NCBI GenBank assembly: GCA_018881555.1
Contig: JACAXG010000075.1
Location: forward strand, 3,454,477 to 3,518,476
Direction: 5' to 3'
DNA length: 64,000 nt
Source: Amblyornis subalaris
Lineage: Eukaryota; Chordata; Aves; Passeriformes; Ptilonorhynchidae
A model generated the notes under the pieces. That model did not search any database. It had not been told where the DNA came from and saw nothing but the letters and a program-made list of their open reading frames with translations. Each line of letters begins with the position of its first letter. Positions within the stretch are counted from its first letter, which is position 1. The translations under genes were made by a program, and so were the position numbers. Below are positions 34,441-46,639 of the stretch, piece by piece.

Positions 34441-37400
34441 ATCTTTCCTTTATTTGCTTTGTAAAAGAGATGGAGAAATCAAAAAACAAATGCGAAGTGG
34501 AACAGCCGCATTCCTCTGTGGCGCAAAGACAGAAAGCCGGTTAGTCTAAATAAAAACAAACAGTTTGTCAGCACCTTGTCTAGCCCTCCTGTTGGTTTGC
34601 TATGATGAGAAAGTTGCAAGGAAACGAAGAAGGAATATCCATGTGCCTGGATAGCAAGTGGGGGTGAAATAAACTCCATCCCAGAGNTGGGAGATGCTGT
34701 ATGCGGTGTGTGTGTGTGGACAGGAGCAGTGTGTGCCCAGCTTTCCCTCTGTGTTCCAGGATGTCTGAGCCAACCCAGGAGCTGCATTTTGGAGAGCAGG
34801 GTCAGGAGATGGGCCAGGACATTACCCAGATTCCCAGCACACTCACCAGCAAAACCTTGACGCTGCTGTAATATTCCTGACTTTTTTGTCCTTAGTTCCT
34901 TCAAGTACATCGTGAAATGTTCTATGAGAGGCTCTCTAGCTTGAAATTAAGCAAATATCTATTCTGGAGCCTTTTTAAAAGCTGTTTAAGAGCCTTTTCC
35001 CTAAAGTACGCTGTGTTCCTGTTAGAGACTTTGCTGGGTCTGTGGTACATAGCAGTGTTTAGTATTCTGATGGTCTTTCTACTTTAATGTGTGGTTTTTA
35101 AAGGGGTTTCTGTGCTTTTAGGAAATACGAGGACCTGAGTTAACCACAGAAAATTGGCTGCCAAACTGCTTAAAGTGCTAATTCTGCTGAAATTTAGCAC
35201 CTGACTTTTGCAGGGATAAACACATCTGGAATCTCTACTCTTCAGAGTTCAAACTCCTGTAAAATAAAACTTTATTTAATGTGTTTCCAGTCTGAGTCTT
35301 AGTCAGCAAAACTTTGCAGGGTTTTTATGTTGAGTTAAAAACTCCTTTATATGCATTTTGAAGTAAAGCATTGACATCCCCTTTAACTGAAAGTCACATG
35401 AAGGTGCTAAAAGAGTTGATTAATTTGCAGCTGTGCTGAGAAATCACAAACGCAAAACTGCAGGGTGATGCTTCAAAATGAAGCACGTTACTGTTTTTCC
35501 TTTAATTTACTTTTTTTTTGTGAGCAGATACCATGAAGAGCAGACGGTTAAACAGCACTGCTTCCCTGCTTGTATTTAAAGTAACTGTATAAAAACATGT
35601 CAATTCTTAGGAACAGTTTGAAGAAGTTTCCTTGTGTGCTACTTAGAAATCTCCCAGTTCCTTTCGCCTCTTGGGGTGCCCTTCGTTTCAGCCTTTATTT
35701 AAGCTGGGAGATGCTGTGCTGNTGTTAGACATCCCACAGCCTGTCAGCTTCTGTTCAAAGTGGTGTATGGTGAGTGATTAATGGAAATTATTTCAGGAAT
35801 AAAGGACTCCTGGTAAGCTGATCCCTATTCAGAGCTCCAAAAGAAAAAGCAGAGTCACAAGGGATGTTGTCTCCAGGAAGAACTTGTAACATCCGCGGGG
35901 GGAAGAGTTGGATTGGAAAGTGTTGCTGAGTTTGCATTTTGAAATGGATCATAATTATATCTCATGGTCTGATTTGGAGAGCTTTTCCTGATGGCTCCGG
36001 AGGCTGATTGTCACTTACACCAGCAGAATGTTGGAGTGTTTTTTGTGGCTGCTGCTGGGGTAGGTGTGTTGTGCTGGGGCGGGCGTGCTCTGAGCACCCA
36101 GGGACAGGCAGCCTTGTCTATAAAGGCTGAGTTACCCCATTCCCCATAGTGCTGGGTTGGTTAAGTTGGTAAAGTGATGCTGTGTTTCTTCTTTGGTTTG
36201 CAGCTTTAAATTAAATTTGAAGTTTGTTTTGACCTTGCTTGTGTGAAGANCTGTCCTAAGTGTTGTGTTGGATTGAAGACACAGAATCCATTAAACTATT
36301 CCGCCTAGAAAATGTTTGTGATCCTTTGTCTTTGGTATTTCTTCACTTGTAACTGATTAAAATTTCAAGTTTTTACTTGCAGCCAAGTTAAAGTTTTTAT
36401 TCCCTTAATTGTAGCTTCCCTATTCCCTAAAATGAAGTCACAGGCATATCTGTACAGGGGAGCAGATCAATAGCCCNATTACAGCCTGTATCAGCACAAC
36501 AGGTAAAGCTCCCTGTGACTTCCAATTTCATATCAAAACCTATTGAAAGAAGCCTGGCACGTGGCAGTTCTCTCTGAAACAGCCCACAAACCATCTCACA
36601 TCACTGGCTACTGCTGACTGTCCTTTTTGCTAATCTAAAGGGACAGTCGTTCCTAAACCGATTTTACTGTTCCTGCTGGTAACTGTCATTCAGGGATCAA
36701 ATACCATTGCATGGGGAGGATGCAGTAAGAATGAGAGAAAATTGAAAGTGCTGAGTGCTGCAGAAGTTANAATACTGAACAAATAACTTCCTTCTATATT
36801 TTTATGAGTCAAATCCAACAGCCTCTTGATGATTTTTGATGCTTTTGGTAAACAAGCATCTGCTTCTTCTTAGCAAGAGGAAAAGGCTTATTATTCAGCA
36901 TTGATTTCTTTGTGTAGAGACAGAGTGNTCCTTGTTTTGGTGCTCTATTTACAGGGGTCTGTTAATGTATTTACTGAGGGCAGCCAACAAGGCTGTGATC
37001 AGAGCCAGGCAGCTTCCCCAGCATAATTCCTCCATCCCATGCTCTGGTTGGGGTGGTTGCAGAGCTGAGTCCTGGCACGGTTCCACTTTTCAAGGCAGCA
37101 GGACCTCTGCTCCCTGGCTGACCACANCCGTGCTCACTGCTGGGCACATCCACCATGACCAGCAAAAGATGGAGCCACCTCCTGGGCCTGGGCCTGGGGG
37201 AGATGTGGCTGCTGGGGAGTGAGTGGGGGGCACAGGGGGCCCTGCTTCGAGCAGATGCCGGAGACTTGTCAGCTCCTGGTCACACCCATCTCGGGGAGAG
37301 TGCCAGCACTGACCGTGGTTCAGGCAAGTCGGTGATGTCCTTCCATCTGTAAAGTGCTGGACATACTTTGTCTAAATATAGGGGACCCTGGACTTGGCTG

Positions 37401-40400
37401 TGGTGGGGAGGGACAGTAAGTTGACCTCAGTGTGTCTCCTGTGACTTGTGTTACAGTCGTATTTAAAGCAGACGGGTCCTTCTTGCGGGACACTGCCAGT
37501 CAGGCCAAACATGGTCAGATCTGTGACAGCGACATGCAGGGAGATTGGCATAAAAATTTGTAATAAAATGTCCTGTCTTAAACGTATTTAAATGTAGTGG
37601 GGAGAGACCTGGTTGTTAATGAACTGCTTGAGGGTCTGTCAGCTGTTGTTTAAGATTTAAAAATAAATATGCCATGTAGGGACGCAATGCTTTCAAACTC
37701 TGGTGGCAGAGAAGACTGCGTGGTTTAAAGATAATCGACAGGGACTGTGTTAATTCGGAAAGAAAAAGATAAGTATGTGTCAACCACAGGGTGTTCTTTC
37801 TGAGGATAACTAATCAAAAAGCTNGTGGTTATTTTTCTCTGGTCCTTGATGTGATAGATCCTCCTTATGAAGTTTTCTCATGTTGATTAAAGTGTCCTTA
37901 AGAAGAAATTTGTGAAAGCATTTTGTTGGTACCACAGCAGTTGGCTGTTTTGGACAGGCTGAGCTGGTTAGGAGCACGGCACGTGGTGGTAAAACACTGT
38001 GGAGTGTTCTCGTGGGTATTGCTGTCCTGCTCTGTGAACCCGGTGGTATGCATTAAAAATGCCCAAGGATGTTTAAACAGTATATAGCACAAGAAGAATG
38101 TCATGTAGAGCTTTCATCTGGGAATGTCTTGACTTGGAGACCTGGAAGCCTTTGGGGGCTATCATGTAAAACAAATTCCTTTCATGGTCTCTCTTCCGNT
38201 CTGGGTCTCTTGCTTTAAAAAGTGCACAGAATCAAATTTCTTCTGTAAACACCAAGTGCCTGGATTTCTTAATCAGCATCCTAATTGTGTTAGCCACCCC
38301 CTTTCTGGTCCATGAACCGCTGTGCTCAGACTGCAGGAAAAACGATTTTGTGCATATCTTCGGTCTCGAATTCCAGAGACATCAGAGCTTTGTTTGCACA
38401 ACTTGTTTTGCTGTTGTTTTTTGCAATCTTTTTCTTTCTCTCTGGGTGGATTTTCTGAAGTCGGCTGGTAGGCTGAACATGGGCCACCAACATGTGCCTT
38501 TCTGGGACTCCCTCAGTGTTGCATAGCCAGGGAGACGGGCAGTAAAGCTTCTTGCTATCTGTGCTGGGTGGAAAACGGGTCCTTTTCAGTCTGTGATATC
38601 TTACATCCGTCCCTGTTTAACTCCGTTCTTCATTGCCATGGTGATTCTACAGCCTGCACCCAGGTTCGTGTTCCTTGAAATACATCATTACCTGGCAATC
38701 TGGCATCGGCGGGGTGTCCCCCCAGTCCTTGCTGCCTCTCAGCNGTGACAATAGCCAAAACTCAAATCGCTGCATCCCCCTCACCCCAGCCTCAGCACCA
38801 GAACATTCCCTCCCTTCCGAGGCTGCCGAGTGCTGGCAGGAAGCGATGGGGACGGACTGGGCAGCGAGGGGGCACAGGGAGGGTTGTGTGAGAGTTACTG
38901 CAGGAGCACGCGCTCAGCAGCAGCCTGGTGAAACCTAATCTGGAGCTGCTGGCAGCAGGCGTGGGCACAGGGCTGGGTGGTGAGCAGGCAGCCTGTGCCA
39001 GGGCTCTGCCTGCCTTGCCGTTGCTTTAGGAGTTTATGTGTTGAGCTGGTTCATCCGTAGGCCAGGAGTATGTGAGGGGAACAGGAAACCCACGTGGACT
39101 TTCACTTCCATCAGAAATTATAAAATATTTTNCAGCTTGAAACAAAACCCAGTCTGCTTTCCTTTGCCTGTAGCAAATAAATCCTAGCCCTGCTTGTGGG
39201 GGAATACACGGCATGCAAGTCTGAAGGTCGGCCCTGCAGAGCGAGGCTCGGGGCAGCGGGAGGCAGAGGAATGCTGCAGGTGGCTGGGGTTGTCTCGGCA
39301 CAGCGCAGCCCCGCGCAGCTGCGTGGGCCGAAAACTTCGGCTGCAAACAGCAGCTGTTGTTGCTCCTTTGCCGGCAGCGAGGCAGGGATCAGTTTCTGTG
39401 CCCAGAGCTGTCGTCTTCCTGCAGTCTCCAAAGGATGCCACTGCTCTCTCCGGCATACCCAGGCTGCCCAAGCTCTGACTGAAGTTTGCNGAGTTACTTC
39501 TGGAGCTCAATTCAAGTGATCTGCTGGCAGAGGATTTCTGATGGCATGGTTGGTTCCAGCAGTGGGTGTGACTTGTAGACTGGTAACTCATTTGGGTGTT
39601 GAGTGGGTATCAAAGCTCCCCACAGCCTGGTGGGATGACCTGCGGCTGGTTTGATCTCNCCTCTGAGCCTCTGTCTGTGTGTGGTTGTTTCGTGCATCTG
39701 AAATGGTTGTTCTTCACTTGGAGACACAGCCGTGGTCATCAGGGTTCCCTTTGGCAAGTTGGACCCTCTCTGAATTTACCAGAAATTCTCTCCTTGCATG
39801 GAGTAAAAGGAATTAGGCCTTTGGAGTTCAGATTCGCACCCATCCATCCTCACCTTTCCCTGTCTTTTGGCNAACTGTGAGTTTTTCCTATTGTCTTAGT
39901 TTGGCTTCAGAAGTTGTCCATATTGGAGCCCAAAGCAAGGGAAAAGGTGAGTTGGTGCTGGTGAGAGGGATCAGTACATGAGTTCATATGGATGAGTAAC
40001 AGTTGGCATTGGAGATCTTTCTGTGGTGATGCCTGTGTCATGGAAGCTGAGTTCCCTCTCCAGGGAGCCCCACCTTGAAGCAGAGGAAGTGCCTGCAGAC
40101 AGTTCCTTTTTAAAAAAAGGAAAAATGCACAAATGCAGATGTTGCTAAAAATGCAGTTTGCGTCAAACCTCCGAGCCCAAGTGGGTTCCCACACTTTGTT
40201 TTTCTCCTTGGGCTCTTTCTTAAGTTGCAGAAGTGCTGAGTGGTGAGAGATGGCCTTTGGTGGAGAACCACTTCCCTTTTTTCTCCCTGCCCTCGGTGGT
40301 GTCACCTCTGCTGACAGTGTGACTGACCCCTTTTCAGTAAGTCACGGCCCTTGTTTTGGTCAGCACTGAGTTTGTTTCTGTTTTGGGTGTCAGAGAAGNG

Positions 40401-43400
40401 TGGACTTGTCTGTGTGTGCTGCCAGCTGACCCTGTTAATACAAATGTCAGTGCAGGGCAGTCCTGAGTTATCCTTCCCTTTTNGTTTTCCCTGTTGTTGT
40501 GGTAGGGTTTTGGTGGGTTTTCTTTATTAGTACCTGGTATTGTGCTTTACACAGCCCTGAGATCTGGCCTCTGTGTGAAGAGAATCAAGTGCCTTNGTCA
40601 TTTGCCTAGGAGCAAAGGCTTAAACTGGAAACATTGCTTCCCTCTATTAATTTCGTTAATACTGTTGGCAGTTATTAAACCAGGTGCTTTAAAAAGTAAA
40701 CAAGGGAAGTAGGGATGTTGTTTATTGAAAAACAAACTACAGTGAAGGTGAAAGAGACGCTTCCCTGGGGAGGGATTCTGGAGGAATGTGGTGGTTTTGT
40801 CTGGTGGTGGGATGGAGAAGTGCCCTGGGCTGCCAGGCTGCACATAATCCAGCTGCTGTTGCACCCTGTTGCTTTCTTAACCAGGACTTCCCTTGTGGCA
40901 AGTGGGTGGGAGGCTGGCAGTGAGAGCTGCTCCCGAAGCAGGTGTGATGCCAGGCCCCGGGCCTGCCTGCNGAGGAAGAGAAACAGCCAGTTTGGGAAGG
41001 GGAGCAGGAAGAGGGAGGGAAGTGGCTTGGGGTGCTGAAAAAACAGCAGGCTGATTGGCCTGCCCTCCTGTAACTTCTTCCACGCCAGGCCCAGCAAGGT
41101 GCGGGGAAATTGCTGCTCTTGCAGGGTGAGTCCTGGCTGCTCCAGAGCTCGCTCGTGTGTCCCCGGCTGCCCTCTCTCCCTCCTTCCACACCTCGGGAAT
41201 GAGCTAAGGATTGACGCCTGCTGTGCCACTCCTGCCAGCTTGGAATTTTGGTCTTTTTCTTGGGTTTGTGTTTTGCAGCCCATGGATTAAGGGAGGATGA
41301 TAGAGCTGAGCTGGCAGCTGAGATGTGCAAGGCAGCATTGGCTGCTCAGAGCAAAATCTGGGGGGCTCTTGAGGGAGCAGCCTAGCTTAAGAATGACAGA
41401 AGGGAGCTGGGCACATGATTTCTTTTTCACTTCCTGATAGATACCTTCTGTACTATCTCTTCTCTGTCCTGTTTAACTGCTGGCTCTTAGATACCTTTCC
41501 CTGTACATGTGAGCAGCATTTGGTAGAGCGGGATCCTGCTGACATCCCCGGTGCTTTAGACTCATGTCTGCATTGACACTTCCCATTTCCAGAGCTTGGA
41601 TTGCTGATGCTCCCAGTGAGTCAACACCAGGCTTAACTTGTGTCATTCCTTACTGTCACTTGCCTGCCTTTTTCATCACTGTTTCTGCTTTGCTTTTATT
41701 TCCCTTCGGCCTGGAGGGGAATGATATGTCCTACAAGTGGATTGGAAACTGAAATCCCTTCCTGGTGATGCACAGTTCTGCTGGGCAGCTTCCTGTGTTT
41801 GCAGAACTCGTGCTGGGTGGTGGTTGTGTTCCAAGGGATGCCCTTTAGGAAAACCTCTTTAGCTCAGGAGTTGGAAGTCTCTGCGGTAACTGCACAACTC
41901 CCTTGTCGTGGGGAGCTACAGCTGGAGCCGGGCTTGGCGTTGAAATCCCAGCATAGCCTCTCAGCTCTGTTAGGATGCTGCTTCAGAGCACTTTTGGCAG
42001 GGCTCTGGTTAGTAAATACCTGCAGCTGGCAGAAATTATGTTCATGTTCCTGTAAATTACACAGGTAGTGGACTTTCATTCAAATGTGAAGTACCTTGAA
42101 ATCTTCNTTTCCCCTGCCATCATTTTTTAATCTCCCCATTTCTTCTAAGGATGGGGGTGAATGGGGCGGGAGGCTGTGCCCGTGTGCTGTGGGCATGGCT
42201 GTGAGGAGGTGACAGCACAAGGAGGTTTTGCCCCTCGCTACACTGACCTGTTCCTGTGCATTGTGTGGGAGGATGTGGATGGAAGGACTTCTCCTGCCCA
42301 GCCTGTCAGGGAATGCTGCCAACTCTCTGGTTGTGCTGCTTGGCAAGTGCCCGACCAAGGGCTGGGCTGGACAGGACAGGACAGAGCCTGCTATAAAGGA
42401 GCTGCTCTGATGAGTAAGGAGAGCCGACTTTTGGAAAGTCATCCTCAGGCTCGTAATATCTTAATTAAGTGTTTATTAGGATAAAACATTGCCAGAAGCT
42501 GTTCAGGTGCCTCTTTGCTTTCCTTGCTGTATTCCTAAAAAGGTTTTCTCTCCTTTCATTGCGAAGCAGTTTCAAACGAAAACCATGCGGTTCCTTTCTG
42601 AGTATTTTACACTGAGGACTGAGAATTTCTCATTGAAACTGGTGGGTGGTGCAGATTCACCTGTCTCCTGGCTGGGAGGTGAAAGGCATCGTCCAGGGGG
42701 TCGTGGCAAAGCTTCCCATGATTCACGTTACCACTTTGGCATAGTCCCTAAACCAGTAACACTTTCTCTTTTGTGTCCTCAAACCGGTGTATTTGGTGTT
42801 TGTGCTTGCAGTTTGTGAGCAGAACTGTGCAGTTTAACAGCTGGGAAGGCATTTAGTATTTGTTTGCCATCTTTGAAGTTCTGTGTGGATCTCATTTTGT
42901 AGCATAACAAGAATGTAGTTTGAACCATGCAGTGTTTTCCTCCTGCACGAGGAGCTCAGCCCTGGGCAGCAAATCAAGGAGCACAGGAATCACTTCTGTT
43001 TCCTGCTGTTACTGCTGGTTAGAAACAGAGCCTTCTGAGGGCAATGTCTGTGCTTTTTGTGCAAAAGGCTTTAAATAGTTCTGATGTGACTTGTACAATT
43101 TCTACAAAATCTTTCCTGCCTGAGAGAAAAATTGGTACAAGTAGCGATTTCCGTAGGAGTTGCTTAAATCTTCTGCTTGCGTTGGTTCTCTTCCAGTTAC
43201 CCCCAGTGAGCAGGGAATTACAAATAGCACATCACTGGTGGCCTTGAGGTTGCTGCTTCACTGCAGAGGTGAGCATGGAACAGAAGGGGTTTTTCCCCCC
43301 AGCTGTAGTGCTGAGGTTTGTGAACTCTTTCATAGGTATGTCCCAAGTAAGTGTTCTCCAGAAAAAACCTGCTGTGCAGTACAGAGGACTGATGACGAGC

Positions 43401-46400
43401 CTGGTGTGCTGATAAAACACAGCTCAGCTTTGTTACCCCTGCCAAGTTGGCTCCTTGTCTTCTCCTGTCCTGGGCTCAACTTCTCCCCTAACCATGCTGG
43501 GTGTCTTTTAACACCAGTCTGTTCCAGGAGATTGTTTCAAAGAGCACTGAAGCTCCCATAGGCTCTGGCAAGCCAGATTTTGTGAAGTGTTTCAAAGCCC
43601 ACATTATGCTTGGGAGCCATTGAGCTGTCAGCAGGGTGAAATCAGGAGTGGATGGCAACACTTGTTTTGAGCCCTAATTGCCCTTTTTGTACACACCTTT
43701 TGTGTTTCTGGAGCATCTCAGACTGGGGCCTGCTGTGAGTGTCCCACCTGGAGAATCCTTTCTCCTTATATATCAGGTGCAATACCCAGAGGTGATCTTG
43801 CCCTGAAATATGATCCTTTAGGTGAAGATCATGGCAGGGACTGTCCGAGCAGGATGGACCCAAATGGAGCAGCCATCTCCGTGTGGCAGAGGATGTCAGG
43901 CCAGTGATTACTTTTTTTTTATCCCGTAGTGCATCACAGGCACCAAAGTCAGCATCTGCTGAATTTATTATTAGAGCTGCTTGGACTTCCCTATAAATTT
44001 GTTGCCTTTGCTCACAGGATTTTCTTTACTCCTTGAATCTCAGAGCAAGGGCTTTGTTGTGTGTGAGTATTACGGGTTTCTTTATTGGATACTGATGTAT
44101 CTGGGGTTAGAGTTCAGGGCTGAGAGTGTCAGTAGTGTGCCTTCTCTGCACAGTGAGTGTCCCCACAGCTGGATTTGGCACAAGGCTCTTGTCTCCATGG
44201 ATCTGGTGTTCTCCCAGCAGTGCTGATGGCCATCTCCTGCCCTCGCTCATGCCCTGCGGGAGGTGTTGCCCTCCCTGCCTGACCTCCTTGTTCCACAAGA
44301 ATGATCTGCTTTGCCACATTCTTCAGCTGTTCCAGCCCTTTGTAGGGAAAATTACTTTCCCTTTCCCTAGTCCTACCAAGTCAGACTTAAAGCCCGTGGT
44401 TAGTGGTCCAAAACAAGGCTCTCCTGGCCTTAGGAGGGAAGGTGGCCTCTTGGAAGGATGCACCTGATGGGAATCTCTTTAGTTCTGCTGCTCTTTCCTT
44501 TCCAGGCTGGTGACTGAGGGCTGGTGATAAGAGAAAGTGATGGAATTGAGAAGATTTTTAACCTCCCAGCCCTCTTAGCTATAGGCTGCATTATCCACTA
44601 AAAATAGTTGCCAATTCCACCTTCTGGGGGAACCTCAGGCACAGGCTAAAGGATTGCTAATATTAGTTGTTGGCTTCTCTGATAAAATTAACTGTGTGAA
44701 AGCTGTCTGTGAGTGCTGAATTCTGTCTCCTCCTCTGCAGCCTAACATCTTTCAACAGTTTTGTTCTGTGGTGAGATTATAATGGGAGGAGGAGAATTTA
44801 TTTTTATCATTAATAATACTATTACTATTTTTTTAAGTGTCTCCAAGATAACTCAGTATTTCTCTAGTTCAGGCTGTAAGAAACTGTGTAGCTTGAGAGC
44901 TTTCAGAGGATTTCTTTGTCAACAAAAGCTAGAAAGGCTCAGTTAAATTTTTTAATGTGAGAATGATCTGAGGAAATGTATTCCGTATGCCCAGTGAATT
45001 TACTATTTTTTGGTTTTGACTTTAGTATAGGTAGAGAACTCTGATCCATTTTAATTCAGGATGAGTGATTTTCTCCTTTTAGAAATTCTAGTTTTGTTGA
45101 AACATCCAGGGCATGTTTGACATCTGGTTCAATTTTAGAAAAAAAGTCCTGGGAGAAACTTTGTCAGTAAGGAGAGCTGAGGGTATGACAGACAGCATGG
45201 TCTAAACATTGGGATGTGCTGCAGGCTTGAGGAAGGTCTTTCTGACTCTGTGCATCTGCTTTGCTGGAGCTTGGAAAACTTAATTTTTTTAAATCCCCAG
45301 CAGCAAAATGGAGAAGTGCCCAGAAATGTGCTTGAGCTTAGGGGAAAATCCGACTTTAATGCAAGCTTTTGTAATTCTTGTACTTACAAAAGTGTAGTGG
45401 GCAAAGCCTTTGCTAAAGCAGTCAACCCCAAATAATGAAAATACATGGCAGGGCTTTTTACTCTATTAATTTCCCAGTCTTCATCTCTTAAAGGAAGGGA
45501 ATAACTAACTAGGTTTGAAATTTGTTTAAGCAGAGAAAGGAACTAAGAAGTTCCAAGGCTCTTGCTCAGTTGAANGACAAGCCAGCATCTTCTTCAAAGC
45601 ATGGAGCTGCTGGGATGCACAATGCCAGGGACTCTCCCATCCTGTCTTATCGTATTCATCANCCATCCTGTTGACTACAGAATTGTTTCTGGCTTTCTTC
45701 AAAGCCTGTATGATTGTCTTATCAATTCTGAGAAAAGCAGGAACCCTCCAGTTTGCAACAGGATGGCTGAATTGCAAAATCTGGAGTGTGTCTTGCTTTT
45801 TCCACAAACCACAGCATCTCCAAGAAAATGACTGGAAGATGTGCTTAAAATACCAGCTGTTCCTGTACTTGAGAATTCTTTGTTGCCCCTTTTTACAAAC
45901 TTCTCTCCTCATGTGACTTCAGAAAGGGCAAAATCAAGGCATAAAGTGATGTCTGATTTCAACAGCTTTACAGTTTTTTGCTTTTAATTTATAAATCTTT
46001 GAGATTTAATTAACATGCAACTCATAGGGAGTAGTTTTGTGATTTCTTAATCTGTTGTGTACACTGATTTTCTTTTGGCTAACTGCTGAATGCAGACATT
46101 TGTTTCTGCAGGGCATCAGCTGTGTCTGAGCCACAAAGCTCAGGGTTAACAGAGTCCATAATTACCGAGATGCGTGGGCTTGTTCTATTCATCACCGTTT
46201 AGAAATGTGGATCTGTCATCTGGACTTTCAAATCGAAAATGTAGCCATAGGTTAATCCCCTCTGCCTGCTCAGGTTCCACCTCTGCAGGCAGAGTGGCAC
46301 CAGGCATAAGTTCTGCTTTTCAGTGTTTCTCAGTTTGTGTTGTTCTCGGTTATGCTTTGAATGTTTGCGGTACTTACATGAGGGGGAAAGTTCTTTACCA

Positions 46401-46535
46401 ACAGAATAATTTGGTCTAAATAACTTCCTTGCAAAAGAACAGAACATGCATTCAGTGCCTTGGACCTCTCTTGTTCATTGCTTTTTTTCCTTTTAAAGAC
46501 AGTTTTCCTGACTCTGTTTGTCTCTCCCCTTGCAG

Positions 46536-46639
46536 CATCAGTGAAAGCTTCCTCACTGTGAAAGGTGCAGCTCTCTTCCTGCCACGAGGAAATGGCTCAT
46601 CTACTCCCAGGATCAGTCACAGACGCAACAAACATGCAG
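46536..46639 (+). CDS. SSH2: SSH2 exon 3 (start of SSH-N region)
   Basis: A 104-base exon. The first base completes the split codon from exon 2 (Ser) or from the alternative first exon (Leu). Then 34 codons run from ISESFLTVKGAALFLPRGNG to HRRNKHA, and the last G begins a glycine codon. The acceptor is cccttgcag and the donor is G/gtaaag. The motif SESF-VKGAALFL marks the start of the conserved Slingshot N-terminal (SSH-N) region, needed in the family for recognising cofilin and for activation by F-actin. The basic stretch HRRNKH follows. This is the first exon shared by both proposed N-terminal forms. Confidence 0.97.

Larger units (their letters stand above)
27811..46535 (+). other. SSH2 intron between the alternative first exon and exon 3
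   Basis: About 18.7 kb of intronic sequence ending at the acceptor ctctccccttgcag of exon 3. The first 500 bases are the 3' half of the CpG island. Content seen: an ATTT repeat at 31425-31442, TTTG/GTT-rich low-complexity sequence at about 34336-34440, a short GT run at 34706-34718, and a small CpG-richer patch at about 39230-39350. A GC-rich stretch at 40675-41330 is open in several minus-strand frames at once (up to 202 codons) and shows no protein domain. Several AT-rich patches resemble conserved non-coding elements by composition and are listed under findings. No gene is recognised. Confidence 0.75.
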
